Part shown: positions 8,339 through 17,370 of the stretch, piece after piece
Position numbering within the stretch: position 1 is the first letter of the stretch
How the letters are laid out: each line of letters opens with the position of its first letter
Source of the DNA: Anaerolineales bacterium UBA6055
GTDB lineage: Bacteria; Chloroflexota; Anaerolineae; Aggregatilineales; Phototrophicaceae
Reading direction: 5' to 3'
Length of the DNA stretch: 64,000 nt
Assembly (NCBI GenBank): GCA_002428985.1
Contig: DIYL01000027.1
Coordinates: 1-64,000, forward strand
Notes under the pieces: model-generated
What the model was told of the DNA's origin: nothing
The model's input: only the letters and a program-made list of their open reading frames with translations
The model's database searches: none
Position numbers and translations under genes: made by a program

Positions 8339-9250
8339 GTCTGTTCGCCCTAATTTCTCCAGCATCTTCATAAACTTCTCTGTATTAATAACATAACGAA
8401 ATGCCCAATCCATAGCTGATGGTCTGACCTGTGCCATGCGTGTCAATATTTCTGTGGATTGCCCTCCGCAGATAATCTCGCGCTGATTGAATTGCACTGC
8501 ATGCAAAATTGCACTGGCAACGGTATTGGGACTGTCGAGGCTCATTCCCGGCATCAATAGCTGATGGTCTCTTAATTCAGTCTCGCTAATGTTGTTGAGC
8601 ATCTCTGTTCGAGTTAATGCTGGCATGACGACCGAAATATTGATGTTTGTTTTGCCAAATTCTCGGCGTAAACTATCACTAAAAGCGTTGAGCCCTGCTT
8701 TTGTCGCAGAATAAATGGCTTCACCCGGTGGAGGCATCATTGCATTAACACTGCTGACATTGACAATATGTCCATGATTTTGCTGTTGCATGATTGCTAG
8801 AATTGCTTGTGTTAGGTGAATTGTTCCGGCTAGATTGACCTGTAAGATCATATCTATTGTATTGGCGGATAATGTCGAAAATGCACCACCTTTAGAAATA
8901 CCGGCATTATTAATGAGAACATCAATTTGATTATGTTGCTCGATAACTGAATTGACTAACGCTTGACGTTGTTCTTGACTTGTAATATCACAAGCAATAA
9001 ATTCAACCACAGTGTCATAAGAGGTAAATTCTTGTTTGAGTTCATCAGTGAGTTGGTGATTGAGATCAGCTATGATGACGGTTGCACCTTGGCGAGCAAA
9101 ACTATGTGCTGTGGCTTTACCGATACCACTTGCACCACCTGTGATGATAGTGACAGCGTTTCGCAAGGATTTAGGTTGCTGATGGCGTTGTTTACCCCAC
9201 AACCAACCCATAAGGATGCCGACTCCTGCGAGGAGAAATTTTATCTTCAT
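8318..9250 (-). CDS. Membrane-anchored short-chain dehydrogenase
   Basis: A 310-residue SDR with an N-terminal hydrophobic anchor (residues 3-19) before the Rossmann fold. TGGASGIGKA lies near residue 39, NNAGIS in the middle, and the catalytic YSATK follows a VSSVN serine. The extended C-terminus with TRTEML and a helical tail resembles the SDR branch that includes retinol or 3-ketosphinganine dehydrogenase-like lipid oxidoreductases, suggesting a hydrophobic substrate; this is inference. ATG at 9250. The upstream region holds a 22-bp near-perfect palindrome (9280) that may be its operator. Confidence 0.85.
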   Translation of the reverse strand: MKIKFLLAGVGILMGWLWGKQRHQQPKSLRNAVTIITGGASGIGKATAHSFARQGATVIIADLNHQLTDELKQEFTSYDTVVEFIACDITSQEQRQALVNSVIEQHNQIDVLINNAGISKGGAFSTLSANTIDMILQVNLAGTIHLTQAILAIMQQQNHGHIVNVSSVNAMMPPPGEAIYSATKAGLNAFSDSLRREFGKTNINISVVMPALTRTEMLNNISETELRDHQLLMPGMSLDSPNTVASAILHAVQFNQREIICGGQSTEILTRMAQVRPSAMDWAFRYVINTEKFMKMLEKLGRTDLTQDRE

Positions 9251-9279
9251 AAATGTATCCAGTCATATATTTCAGGATA

Positions 9280-9301
9280 AGCATAATTGATCAGTTATGC
9301 T
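9280..9301. promoter_or_regulatory. 22-bp palindrome upstream of the SDR gene
   Basis: AGCATAA and TTATGCT flank a TTGATCAG centre that is itself palindromic except for one position. The site lies 30 bases upstream of the SDR start codon. Its symmetry suggests an operator for a dimeric regulator, or a hairpin in the leader. Confidence 0.4.
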
Positions 9302-9344
9302 ATTGATCTGCTGTATTAGATGGTGCGTATAATGAATTCGAGAA

Positions 9345-9365
9345 GGGCAGATATGTATTCTACCC
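9345..9365 (-). terminator. Probable terminator after the secreted propeller protein
   Basis: On the minus strand GGGTAGA pairs with TCTGCCC (one U-G pair, 7-base loop), followed by TTCTC, 22 bases past the stop codon at 9388. A very similar hairpin sits after the M20 gene at 59415. Confidence 0.5.
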
Positions 9366-9387
9366 ATTGACTTAACTCATCCAAAAT

Positions 9388-11364
9388 CTAGTTGCTAGGT
9401 TCAACATTTTCAATGGTGAGGCGATAGCGTCCAACGCCTTCAAGTCGGGACACATCAATAATATAGGTGTTGTTGAAGGGTACAGTGAATTCTGTAATCT
9501 GCGCAGAATTATCTAATATTTCTAAGTTTGTTTCCACAAGTTCACCTTGTAGATTATATAGGGCGATTTGCGGGATGAATTGTGTTGAGTCTATTGCTTC
9601 TGCTGTAATATTTAAGGTAGTTTGTCCACGCCCTTCGAATAGCCATCTTTCTGTTGGATAGCTTTCTGGAATGATTCCATATCGTTCAGTCAACGTACCA
9701 TCATGAACAAGCAGGGTTGGTGTAATGATTGTCATGTCATATATCCCCTCACCAATGATTTGGTCGACCTTTACCGTATAGATGCCGTTTGTAGTAAGTT
9801 GTATATTGCTGAGACTACGAGTGAACGGAAGCTGCAAATTGGTATCGTCTTCAACTGTTACAACTTCTGTACCATCGGGGGCGATCAAAGTGACTGAGTA
9901 ATCGAAGTCTTGTGCTGTACTAAACCCTTGTACTTCTATCGTCAAAATCTCATTCGTTACACCATCAATAAACCACTTGTCTGTCATATTGTCTGCGTTT
10001 AAAAAGCTACCTGAGATACGATAAGGTGCAAGTATCGGTAATCCGAAACTGGCATCGGGAACTTGTTGTGATAATGCTAAGACTTCACTCGTACCGTCAC
10101 TATTAATGACCACATAGAGAATGTCATCTTGCCCTCTTGATAAACCACTAATGGTTGTTCCAAGTGAAGCTTCACCAAGATCAATTGACTCAATTAATAT
10201 GCCGCCGGGTGTATACAAATCGATCAGGTTATCTAATCCGAGAAGGTATGTCCCGTCAGGTGCAACTTCAAAGAAGTTATGTGTGGTGTCAATATCGAGA
10301 GTACTTATGAAGACAAACTGTGTACCATCGAACTGATAAATGGCTCTTTCATCGTATGCATAAAGTTGATCTTCATGACGGGCGAGAAGAGGTTGTCCGA
10401 AGAATGGTTCATCACTACCCAAAGTGATTTCACCGTCTGGTGTGAATAGAACCACTCCGACAGTTTCGTTATTTTCGAATGTTGCGTATAGTGCACCGTT
10501 TGAATCAGTTTCAATTGATTGTGGTGAGTCAAAACCAAATCCTTCTATGACATCTCCCCATTCATTATCTTGATAAACATGAATACAGGGGCAATCTGAG
10601 TCGGACACATAAACAACACCCTCCAGCCCGACTGCAATATCACTAGGAGTGATAAACTCAGGGTTTGGGATCACTTCTAACAATCGGCCCGATACCATAT
10701 CTAAGCGCATTAAACCCGATTCGACATCAATGGTATAAACAATCTGATTGGAATCATCAATCGCAATATCTTGCAGTTCAATAAAAGTGAAATCATCTTC
10801 ATCCGCAATATTGCCCCACACAACCCCATAGGTTACGCTGTTGCCAAATTCGCCACTCAATACCATAGACCGCGTCACAACATTAAAGATCGACTCGAAC
10901 TGTTGCTGCTGGTCAACTGGAACACGTCCGACGATTGTGAGGATGTTATCTCCGAGTTGTATACTGGTGCCCATACCGAAAAAATTGTTATCTCGACTGA
11001 TACCACTAGCTAAAGGGGCGTCATCATTAATTAATACAGACGTTGATAACATGCGATCAATACCAATATTGAAGTCACTTAGACGAGATTCTAATTGTGA
11101 CATGGGGTCTGTTTCAGTTGCTGGAATCAATGTGATGACTATCACTGGAATCTCTGGCTCACGCTCGGGGTTACGTGCGTCTGATTCTGCTAGAATAACT
11201 GTCTCAACACCAAACTGTTGGACAGCAAATGGCTCTTCCCAAGTTGCCGGATAGCTTAACGCAACATCTGCTATATCCCACCTAAACTCCAAGATGTCAT
11301 ATTGAGCTGTAACGGGTACAAGTACCATCCATACACCTATCAGAATTAGCAGTCGTCGCATCAT
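9388..11364 (-). CDS. Large secreted beta-propeller-like protein
   Basis: A 658-residue exported protein with a signal peptide in residues 1-21. Residues 25-170 resemble a PsbP/LpqN-like domain (LSYPATWEEP at the start). Residues 175-440 carry NHL/propeller-like blades: recurring DSNQIVYTID, LEGVVYVSDSD, NGALYATFENN and DDILYVVINSDG strands typical of six-bladed repeats. The C-terminus, about 450-658, holds two pre-peptidase-like beta-sandwich repeats (GIYTVKVD, then GVGRYRLTIENV). No catalytic motif seen; a binding or scaffold role at the cell surface is an inference. Two in-frame ATGs (11364, 11361) follow AGAGAG; either could be used. Confidence 0.72.
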   Translation of the reverse strand: MMRRLLILIGVWMVLVPVTAQYDILEFRWDIADVALSYPATWEEPFAVQQFGVETVILAESDARNPEREPEIPVIVITLIPATETDPMSQLESRLSDFNIGIDRMLSTSVLINDDAPLASGISRDNNFFGMGTSIQLGDNILTIVGRVPVDQQQQFESIFNVVTRSMVLSGEFGNSVTYGVVWGNIADEDDFTFIELQDIAIDDSNQIVYTIDVESGLMRLDMVSGRLLEVIPNPEFITPSDIAVGLEGVVYVSDSDCPCIHVYQDNEWGDVIEGFGFDSPQSIETDSNGALYATFENNETVGVVLFTPDGEITLGSDEPFFGQPLLARHEDQLYAYDERAIYQFDGTQFVFISTLDIDTTHNFFEVAPDGTYLLGLDNLIDLYTPGGILIESIDLGEASLGTTISGLSRGQDDILYVVINSDGTSEVLALSQQVPDASFGLPILAPYRISGSFLNADNMTDKWFIDGVTNEILTIEVQGFSTAQDFDYSVTLIAPDGTEVVTVEDDTNLQLPFTRSLSNIQLTTNGIYTVKVDQIIGEGIYDMTIITPTLLVHDGTLTERYGIIPESYPTERWLFEGRGQTTLNITAEAIDSTQFIPQIALYNLQGELVETNLEILDNSAQITEFTVPFNNTYIIDVSRLEGVGRYRLTIENVEPSN

Positions 11365-11376
11365 AGTCTCTCTTTT

Positions 11377-12117
11377 CTATTTGCCGAGTAATGTTTGCCA
11401 GTAACGCTCTATAATTGCCTGAGTATGAAAATCCAGATTAAGTTTATCAACTGTCTCTGAGGAAATTTTTACCCACTTATCTAAGTTTACCGTTAAAAAC
11501 TGTGAATTCGTTATGGAAGATGTATAGATTTCGGTCACTAGTTGAGGATGGTTGTGGTGTGTAAATTGGTATTTGTAGTGGGTGTTAACTTGGTAGCGCG
11601 TTGCGCTGGGGATAAAAATACGGCTCTCTGATGGCTGCTTAATGAGTTGATGCCAATTAAGCCCATCTGGTGGAAGTAAAATGTGATGATCATCTGTCTC
11701 GACAAGGTAGATAGCACTATACGTTTTCTGTTTCCATGAATCTACAATGATTCTGCGATGTTCTGCCACGAGGTCAAGCTTGTTGATTTCATTGGATGTT
11801 AATTTCCCCCAATCTTGACCTTCGTGTAAAACGGCATTATCCAACTCGTCGGTAACAGGATAATGGAAAATGTAAAGCGTATGATTGGGTTTGTGGCTTT
11901 TGTTATGAATAAGTGTGAGTCTTTCGCGAATAAGATTGACTTCAAGTTCTTCTTTTAATTCACGAATAACCGTATCAATCGGTTGTTCACCCGCTTCACC
12001 CATGCCACCAAAAAACGCCCACTTATTTGGGGATGCAATATATGGCTTATTATCACGATGATGCATCGCAATACGCCCGTCAGGCAATTCCAATAATGCA
12101 CCTGCTGCGTAACTCAT
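11377..12117 (-). CDS. Nudix hydrolase
   Basis: A 246-residue protein whose first 150 residues form a Nudix domain. The Nudix box lies at residues 38-60: GGMGEAGE, seven residues, then RELKEELEV; the box's G before the last hydrophobic residue is replaced by E, which is common. Such enzymes hydrolyse nucleoside diphosphate-X compounds with Mg2+. The C-terminal 95 residues are a second, unassigned domain. The ATG at 12117 is preferred over TTG at 12120 because AAGGGG lies about 7 bases upstream. It starts right at the stop of the Wzz-like gene, so it is translationally linked to polysaccharide genes. Confidence 0.85.
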   Translation of the reverse strand: MSYAAGALLELPDGRIAMHHRDNKPYIASPNKWAFFGGMGEAGEQPIDTVIRELKEELEVNLIRERLTLIHNKSHKPNHTLYIFHYPVTDELDNAVLHEGQDWGKLTSNEINKLDLVAEHRRIIVDSWKQKTYSAIYLVETDDHHILLPPDGLNWHQLIKQPSESRIFIPSATRYQVNTHYKYQFTHHNHPQLVTEIYTSSITNSQFLTVNLDKWVKISSETVDKLNLDFHTQAIIERYWQTLLGK

Positions 12118-12120
12118 CAA

Positions 12121-12798
12121 CTACCCCTTATGGCGGGGAATGCTACCAATAGTATGTAAGCCAAGTTTATCTAGTTCATCTTTATGGTGTACTGTTTGAT
12201 CAAAATACTCGGCGACGAACATTAGGGCAATACCAAGGATGAATGCAATTGCAATCCGAATGAGTGGTGCAAAACGATTGGTTAACGGCGGTGGTGCAGG
12301 TGTAACCAGCGGTTCGTCAAGTATCGTTACCTGTGCTGATTCACCACCAAGCTGTGGAAAATATGCCTGATTTTGTGTGACTAGAACGGTAATTACTGTA
12401 TTTGCTACAGTTTCAAGCGAGGCTTGGTCAGGATGACTCAGATAGATTACGCCGACACTGCGGGCGTTATCAGCAGCGATGCCTAATAGATCCAAATTAA
12501 TGTCAGTATCTGTCAGCTCGTTTGCAAGTTCGTCACGGAAACTATTACTTCGCACCCAATCTGTAAACGCGTTGACGGTTAGTTCCGATGCTAACCACAC
12601 GTCTTGATAGTCACCTTCACGTTGGGGTAAGTTGAATTCTTGGGCGGCACTGTAGCGGATGGATGTATTAAAGCCACCGGATACTGCGCTGCCGCTACTC
12701 AAGAAGTCTGGGATGACCAAGATTGAGACAATAACAACGGGTAACAATAACAGCCACCAACGACGACGTACTATACGAATGAGTCCCACAATTTCCAT
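12121..12798 (-). CDS. Wzz-like chain-length / capsular polysaccharide protein
   Basis: A 225-residue inner-membrane protein with a helix near residues 14-31, a periplasmic domain of about 140 residues, a proline-rich segment (VTPAPPPLTNR) and a second helix near 185-200. This is the layout of Wzz/CapA co-polymerases, which set polysaccharide length and partner with BY-kinases. The short C-terminal cytoplasmic tail (KLGLHTIGSIPR) is the part that meets the kinase in two-gene systems; the kinase-like gene is 12 kb away at 24.6 kb. Shorter than classical Wzz, as seen in Gram-positive and Chloroflexota proteins. Next to the GT4 gene (14-base gap). Confidence 0.75.
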   Translation of the reverse strand: MEIVGLIRIVRRRWWLLLLPVVIVSILVIPDFLSSGSAVSGGFNTSIRYSAAQEFNLPQREGDYQDVWLASELTVNAFTDWVRSNSFRDELANELTDTDINLDLLGIAADNARSVGVIYLSHPDQASLETVANTVITVLVTQNQAYFPQLGGESAQVTILDEPLVTPAPPPLTNRFAPLIRIAIAFILGIALMFVAEYFDQTVHHKDELDKLGLHTIGSIPRHKG

Positions 12799-12812
12799 GT
12801 GTATCTATCTCT

Positions 12813-13949
12813 CTATTGAATTATTGGGTCGTTCCACTCAAATGGTTGTTTTGTTTGATGGGATGACCATGCTTGTTCAATGAATGCATTAATTTGTGTT
12901 GTAAAAATCTCAGTATCAAATTTTTGGGCGTGAGTGCGAATCTCGCTAGGATTATAACGGGTTGCATCAAAGTTTTGCATGACCGACTTCAAGCTTTCAG
13001 CAGTTAAATCATCAAAGTGTTCTCCTGTGATGCCAGGAACAACAGTATCGAGTGCGCCACCACCTTTGTATGCAATCACGGGGCGACCTGCTGATTGAGC
13101 TTGAACAGGGGTAATACCGAAGTCTTCTAAACCGGGGAATAGAAATGCTTTACACTTCGCCATTAGGTTGGGTAAATCTTCATCTGGTACGTACCCTAAA
13201 AATTCGACAGTATCACCTGCCATCGCTTGTAAACGTTCCATATCACGCCCTTTACCACCGACCTTTAACGGTAATCCCAACTCGGTGGCTACTTGTACGG
13301 CAAGGTCTATGCGCTTATAAGGGATTAAACGCGACACTACTAGAAAATAATCCTCAACTTCATCGTTTGGTACGGGTTGGAATCTCGATGTATCTACAGG
13401 TGGGAAGATGATCGTTGAGTCGCGACCATAGTAGGTCTTGATGCGATTTTGAATATCGGTACTGATCGCTATAAAGTGTGAAGCCCTTTGAGCTGCTTGG
13501 TAATCCCATCGTTTCATAATAGAAATTAGAGGACGTAATACTAATTCAACTGCCTTGCCGAATCCTTCACGAGCTGTGTAATGCTCTAGTTGCCAGACAT
13601 AGCGCGTAGGTGCAAGGCAGTAACATATATGAACGCTGGTTTCATCAAACTGCAAACCATGACAAAACCCGCTCTTATTGCTCAAAATGACGTCGTATAA
13701 GGAAAGATCGAGTCCTCCCCATGCAATGGGATATGCAGGCAAGTATGGTTGATGATGATTGTGGATAGCGGGTAGTTTGTCTATCCACAGGGTGCGAATA
13801 TCCCAATTTTGATAGTGGTCAGGCATCATGTCAGGGGCGAAGATACTCGTATAAATGGGGCTGTTTGGATAGCGATCAACCAACACATCCAACACATCTT
13901 CAGCACCGCCGATTTGATTAAGCCAATCATGTACAAGCGCGAGTTTCAA
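12813..13949 (-). CDS. Glycosyltransferase family 4
   Basis: A 378-residue GT-B retaining glycosyltransferase, likely mannosyl- or related transfer to a lipid-linked glycan in the cytoplasm. N-terminal domain: ALVHDWLNQIGGAE, with the glycine-rich acceptor loop. C-terminal donor domain: SRLIPYKRIDLAV (R and K bind donor phosphates) and FPGLEDFGITPVQAQ containing the GT4 E-x7-E signature. The start is TTG at 13949, with AGGAG 6 bases upstream. The Wzz-like and Nudix genes follow on the same strand. Confidence 0.88.
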   Translation of the reverse strand: MKLALVHDWLNQIGGAEDVLDVLVDRYPNSPIYTSIFAPDMMPDHYQNWDIRTLWIDKLPAIHNHHQPYLPAYPIAWGGLDLSLYDVILSNKSGFCHGLQFDETSVHICYCLAPTRYVWQLEHYTAREGFGKAVELVLRPLISIMKRWDYQAAQRASHFIAISTDIQNRIKTYYGRDSTIIFPPVDTSRFQPVPNDEVEDYFLVVSRLIPYKRIDLAVQVATELGLPLKVGGKGRDMERLQAMAGDTVEFLGYVPDEDLPNLMAKCKAFLFPGLEDFGITPVQAQSAGRPVIAYKGGGALDTVVPGITGEHFDDLTAESLKSVMQNFDATRYNPSEIRTHAQKFDTEIFTTQINAFIEQAWSSHQTKQPFEWNDPIIQ

Positions 13950-13990
13950 ATGGGTCTCCTATCATTTGCGCGCAAGATGATACCACAAAC

Positions 13991-14809
13991 CTAAGCGAGT
14001 CTATAGTCTGTTGATTTAAAAAGAACCATTTCTTTTTGAATGAAAAACTCGCCTTTTGATTGGATGATGGTTGTCAACTTGTCGCGAAATGCGTTTCTTT
14101 CGGTTTCTGTAACTTTATCGGCACGCATAGTTGACTCAAGATAATCAACCATTGGTTCAACTTCTGTTATCTGCAAATCGCTATCATACGGGACTGTTTC
14201 AACTTTTCCAAAGTGTTTAGTGAGTTGCTCAATTGCATTTTCAGCACGGAAGGGTAATTCACTATTCTTCCAGATATATTTTGATGTAATTTGTTCGACG
14301 AGATTATGGAATTCATACATGTGTTTTGAGCCTAACGTGACACTATGCAAGATACCTTTGTCTTTGAGTACACGACGAATTTCACCAATACCTTTGTCGC
14401 GGTCTGGTACATGGTAGAGCATGAAATTTGCCAAGATAACATCAAATTGATTGTTTTCAAATGGGACGTTTTGTATATCAACGACTTCGAAGTTAAAGCG
14501 TTCAGCATAGTCGCCGAGGTTGCGTTTGGCATCATCCAACATCCCCTCGGATAAGTCGGTTAACGTAATTGTCCAACCTTCGGGGATGCGATGAGTATTG
14601 CTTGTCCAAATTAACGCGTTGCCACATCCAAATTCAACAATATCGGCATCGACTGGGAAGTCTGCCAACATATGATCAAAAATCCATTCCGTATAATCAA
14701 TAGGGTTGGTACTGAATTGTTCGTGGACACGGATGCGGGCAGATAAATTCTTCTCAGAAGCGTATTGCGTAGATTTGAGTGTTTCAGGATTAGTCCATTG
14801 TTCAGACAT
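13991..14809 (-). CDS. Class I SAM-dependent methyltransferase
   Basis: A 272-residue methyltransferase. Motif I is VEFGCGNALIW near residue 60, the acidic loop after strand 2 is LTDLSEGML, and FDVILANFMLYHVPD is the motif around strands 4-5 typical of type 11 enzymes. The first 50 and last 90 residues are likely substrate-binding parts. The substrate is unknown; family members act on quinones, lipids or small molecules. The ATG at 14809 has GAGGAA upstream. It lies between the GT4 gene and rnhB on the same strand. Confidence 0.85.
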   Translation of the reverse strand: MSEQWTNPETLKSTQYASEKNLSARIRVHEQFSTNPIDYTEWIFDHMLADFPVDADIVEFGCGNALIWTSNTHRIPEGWTITLTDLSEGMLDDAKRNLGDYAERFNFEVVDIQNVPFENNQFDVILANFMLYHVPDRDKGIGEIRRVLKDKGILHSVTLGSKHMYEFHNLVEQITSKYIWKNSELPFRAENAIEQLTKHFGKVETVPYDSDLQITEVEPMVDYLESTMRADKVTETERNAFRDKLTTIIQSKGEFFIQKEMVLFKSTDYRLA

Positions 14810-14887
14810 AGGATATTCCTCAGATAAGTAGGCAAAAGTGCGCGCATTATCTCATACACTCAGATGAAGAGTTTATCTCACTAGCAA

Positions 14888-15562
14888 CTAGTCATTATCC
14901 ATATTGAGGATCATTTGAATAGGTTTGTAGTATTGACGGTGAAATTCTATTGGTCCATATTTTTCGATTGCACGACGATGTTCTGCTGTACCATATCCTT
15001 TGTGCTTCGCAAAACCATATTGTGGGAATTCTGCATCGAGTTCCAGCATAAAGTTATCCCGCCAGACCTTTGCGATAACACTAGCACAAGCGATACTGAG
15101 GGAGTGCTTGTCTCCACTCACAATACTGACTTGCGGTATATCACGGCGTTCGGGCCACAACATATAATCCAAAAATAGGCAATCAGGTTCGAGTTCGTTA
15201 TCTTCAAGTGCATTCGCAAGGGCTCGTTGCATGGCTGTTTTGGTTGCAGGTACAATACCCATTTCATCAATTTCTTTTGCGGAGGTATGACCGATACCCC
15301 ATGCTAGTGCAACTTCTTTAATTGTATCAACTAGTGACTCGCGTTGATTGGGTGTCATCTCTTTACTATCACGCACACCTGCTAGTGCTTTATTTAAATC
15401 TTTGCGATGTAATGGTAATGCGACTGCACCTGCCGAGACAGGACCTGCCCATGGGCCGCGTCCGGCTTCATCTATGCCGAAGATGACACGGCATCCCATG
15501 TTATAGTAGTTGCGTTCATGGATGAGGCTAGCAGTTTTCGGCTTTTTAGCTTTTTTGCTCAT
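14888..15562 (-). CDS. rnhB: Ribonuclease HII
   Basis: A 224-residue RNase HII, which cuts RNA in RNA-DNA hybrids and starts ribonucleotide excision. FGIDEAGRGPWAGPV holds D31 and E32, the metal-binding pair, followed by the D of FLDYM and the conserved SGDKHSLSIACASVIAKV block with a final RD. Full length with a short basic N-terminal extension (KKAKKPK). I chose the ATG at 15562, with AAAGG upstream; the upstream open frame to 15739 overlaps the GT2 gene in another frame and is not supported. The first 17 bp overlap the end of the GT2 gene, implying coupled translation. Confidence 0.95.
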   Translation of the reverse strand: MSKKAKKPKTASLIHERNYYNMGCRVIFGIDEAGRGPWAGPVSAGAVALPLHRKDLNKALAGVRDSKEMTPNQRESLVDTIKEVALAWGIGHTSAKEIDEMGIVPATKTAMQRALANALEDNELEPDCLFLDYMLWPERRDIPQVSIVSGDKHSLSIACASVIAKVWRDNFMLELDAEFPQYGFAKHKGYGTAEHRRAIEKYGPIEFHRQYYKPIQMILNMDND

Positions 15563-16292
15563 AGATACCTTTACGCCAATTTTGACGAATTTCCCAGATT
15601 TCCCGTAACATCTTGACTGAATCATCCCATAATCGCATCGTTGAATAGGGATCATAATACCATGTGATAGGTATCTCTTTGATGGTATATCCCCGTTTTT
15701 TGGCGATAAATAGCAGTTCGACATCAAAGCCAATACCATTCATGCGCTGGACATCAAATAGGTCATCTGCAACACTTGCATGAAACATTTTGAACCCACA
15801 TTGTGTGTCTTCGAAATCGGGGAGGGCAGCAAGTTTAATAATGATATTATTTACACGCCCCATTAGATGACGATAGGCAGGCTCATTGACGCGCTTTGCA
15901 CCATGCACTTCACGGCTAGCGATGATCACTTGATGATCGTTAACATAGGGTGGGAGAAAATAAATAAGATCGTCAATTTCCATGGATAAGTCAGCATCGC
16001 AAATAAAACGCCATTCACCCTGTGCTGCTAACATACCCTGTTTTACAGCGAGACCCTTACCGCGCATATTGTCAGGTGATTGAATTACACGAATATAGGG
16101 GTAACGTTCGGCATATTCTAAGGCGACTTCGTATGTACGGTCTTTACTACCGTTTTCGACGATAATGATTTCAGTGTCATAGTCTTGTTTTTGTAAGAAT
16201 ACATCTATTTTTACCAGACTCGGCGGAAGACGAAATTCTTCGTTATGGGCTGGAATGATGATACTTAGAAAAGGTGCAGATTGTTCAGTCAA
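15546..16292 (-). CDS. Dolichol/polyprenyl-phosphate glycosyltransferase (GT2)
   Basis: A 248-residue family-2 inverting glycosyltransferase of the ALG5/DPG-synthase type. IIIPAHNEEFRL starts the GT-A fold, IIIVENGSKDRT follows, and CDADLS near residue 99 is the metal-binding DXD region. CGFKMF and the YYDPYSTMR segment are typical of polyprenyl-phosphate glucosyl/mannosyl transferases. No C-terminal membrane helices are seen, unlike many DPM/GtrB proteins. Likely loads a sugar onto a polyprenyl carrier. Start is TTG at 16292 with GGAG 9 bases upstream. Overlaps rnhB by 17 bp. Confidence 0.85.
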   Translation of the reverse strand: MTEQSAPFLSIIIPAHNEEFRLPPSLVKIDVFLQKQDYDTEIIIVENGSKDRTYEVALEYAERYPYIRVIQSPDNMRGKGLAVKQGMLAAQGEWRFICDADLSMEIDDLIYFLPPYVNDHQVIIASREVHGAKRVNEPAYRHLMGRVNNIIIKLAALPDFEDTQCGFKMFHASVADDLFDVQRMNGIGFDVELLFIAKKRGYTIKEIPITWYYDPYSTMRLWDDSVKMLREIWEIRQNWRKGIYEQKS

Positions 16293-16419
16293 ACAGCTTA
16301 TCTCCGTCTTTGTTCAGTCAATTACACGTTATACATGCACAATTGGTATTCATTTAGTCACTCAGTGTAATCCCGTGTCATTTGATAATCAACAGCAGGT
16401 CTACAGCGTATAAGAATCG

Positions 16420-17370
16420 TCAGGAATGCGTGAGGATACTGTCGATATAATCATCATCTACGGTCTTCATTGCTTGGATTTGTTTGCGCTTACGCAAAGC
16501 ACTGGGTAGTGTAATCAGTCCACGTCCGATGCCGCGCAATCGTGCACGGGCTGCTTCGCCACGCCAAGCACGTACCGCTTCCCACGTGATGCCAAGTTGA
16601 CGTTTGAAAATTTGCCATCCATATTTTTGCCATAAACTACGTGGTAAGTTTTTGACCACAATCCAAATGCTATTGCGTCCATCATGGAAGCTAGCTGTTA
16701 CACCGCCTCCTGTGGCTGACAAATGATGATAGACAACGGCAGTTGGGACATAAAGAACTTTATGCCCTGTAAGTTGAGCACGCCACGCAAGGTCTACATC
16801 TTCCAGTAAAAAAAAATAGTCATTATCGAGTAATCCTATTTTATCGAGCATTGTTTTACGATATGCAGATGACCCGCCACAGGCACTAAAAACATAATCT
16901 TCTGTTTCGTATTGCCCCTCGTCTTTTTCCCATACACCACGATTACCTGCTCGTCCGTCGGTTGTGAAAAAGTCGCCAGTGGTGTGGAGATGATCGCGTT
17001 TATCAAACAATATCATCTTGCTGGCAATCATACCAACGTCAGGATGACGATCAAATGCACCGACTATTTCTGCAACCCAATCTGGTTCGACTTCTGTATC
17101 GTTATTGAGCAGAGAAATAATATCGCCTGTTGCGGCTTCCATCCCGATATTACACGCCCCTGTAAACCCAAGGTTTTCCTCAAGTTCAATCAAAACAACT
17201 TCAGGATAGTTTGTTTTGATGTACTCCTGTGACCCATCCGATGAAGCATTGTCAACGATAATGACTTCAACTGAAGCATGTGTTTGGGCTCGGAGTGAAT
17301 CCAGACAGGGTTGTAGAAAATGTTTGGCGTTCCAATGAGGAATCACAATTGAAAATACGGGTTCGGACAT
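16420..17370 (-). CDS. Glycosyltransferase family 2, rhamnosyltransferase-like
   Basis: A 316-residue GT2 enzyme. FSIVIPHWNAKHFL, IIVDNASSDGS and LLNNDTEVE (the DXD-like acid pair) give the donor site; LLEDVDLAWRAQLTGH is the catalytic ED-x-D region. This WbbL-like arrangement is typical of transferases that use dTDP-rhamnose, in agreement with the next gene upstream, rmlD. A C-terminal arginine-rich amphipathic segment (WRGEAARARLRG) may bind the membrane. Its start overlaps the stop of rmlD (TAATG), so the two are translationally coupled. Confidence 0.87.
   Translation of the reverse strand: MSEPVFSIVIPHWNAKHFLQPCLDSLRAQTHASVEVIIVDNASSDGSQEYIKTNYPEVVLIELEENLGFTGACNIGMEAATGDIISLLNNDTEVEPDWVAEIVGAFDRHPDVGMIASKMILFDKRDHLHTTGDFFTTDGRAGNRGVWEKDEGQYETEDYVFSACGGSSAYRKTMLDKIGLLDNDYFFLLEDVDLAWRAQLTGHKVLYVPTAVVYHHLSATGGGVTASFHDGRNSIWIVVKNLPRSLWQKYGWQIFKRQLGITWEAVRAWRGEAARARLRGIGRGLITLPSALRKRKQIQAMKTVDDDYIDSILTHS

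Noticed and set aside
10841..11254. Plus-strand ORF of 137 codons
   Set aside because: Antisense to the secreted propeller gene.
15562..15739. N-terminal extension of rnhB
   Set aside because: It overlaps the GT2 gene in another frame; RNase HII homology starts after the ATG at 15562.
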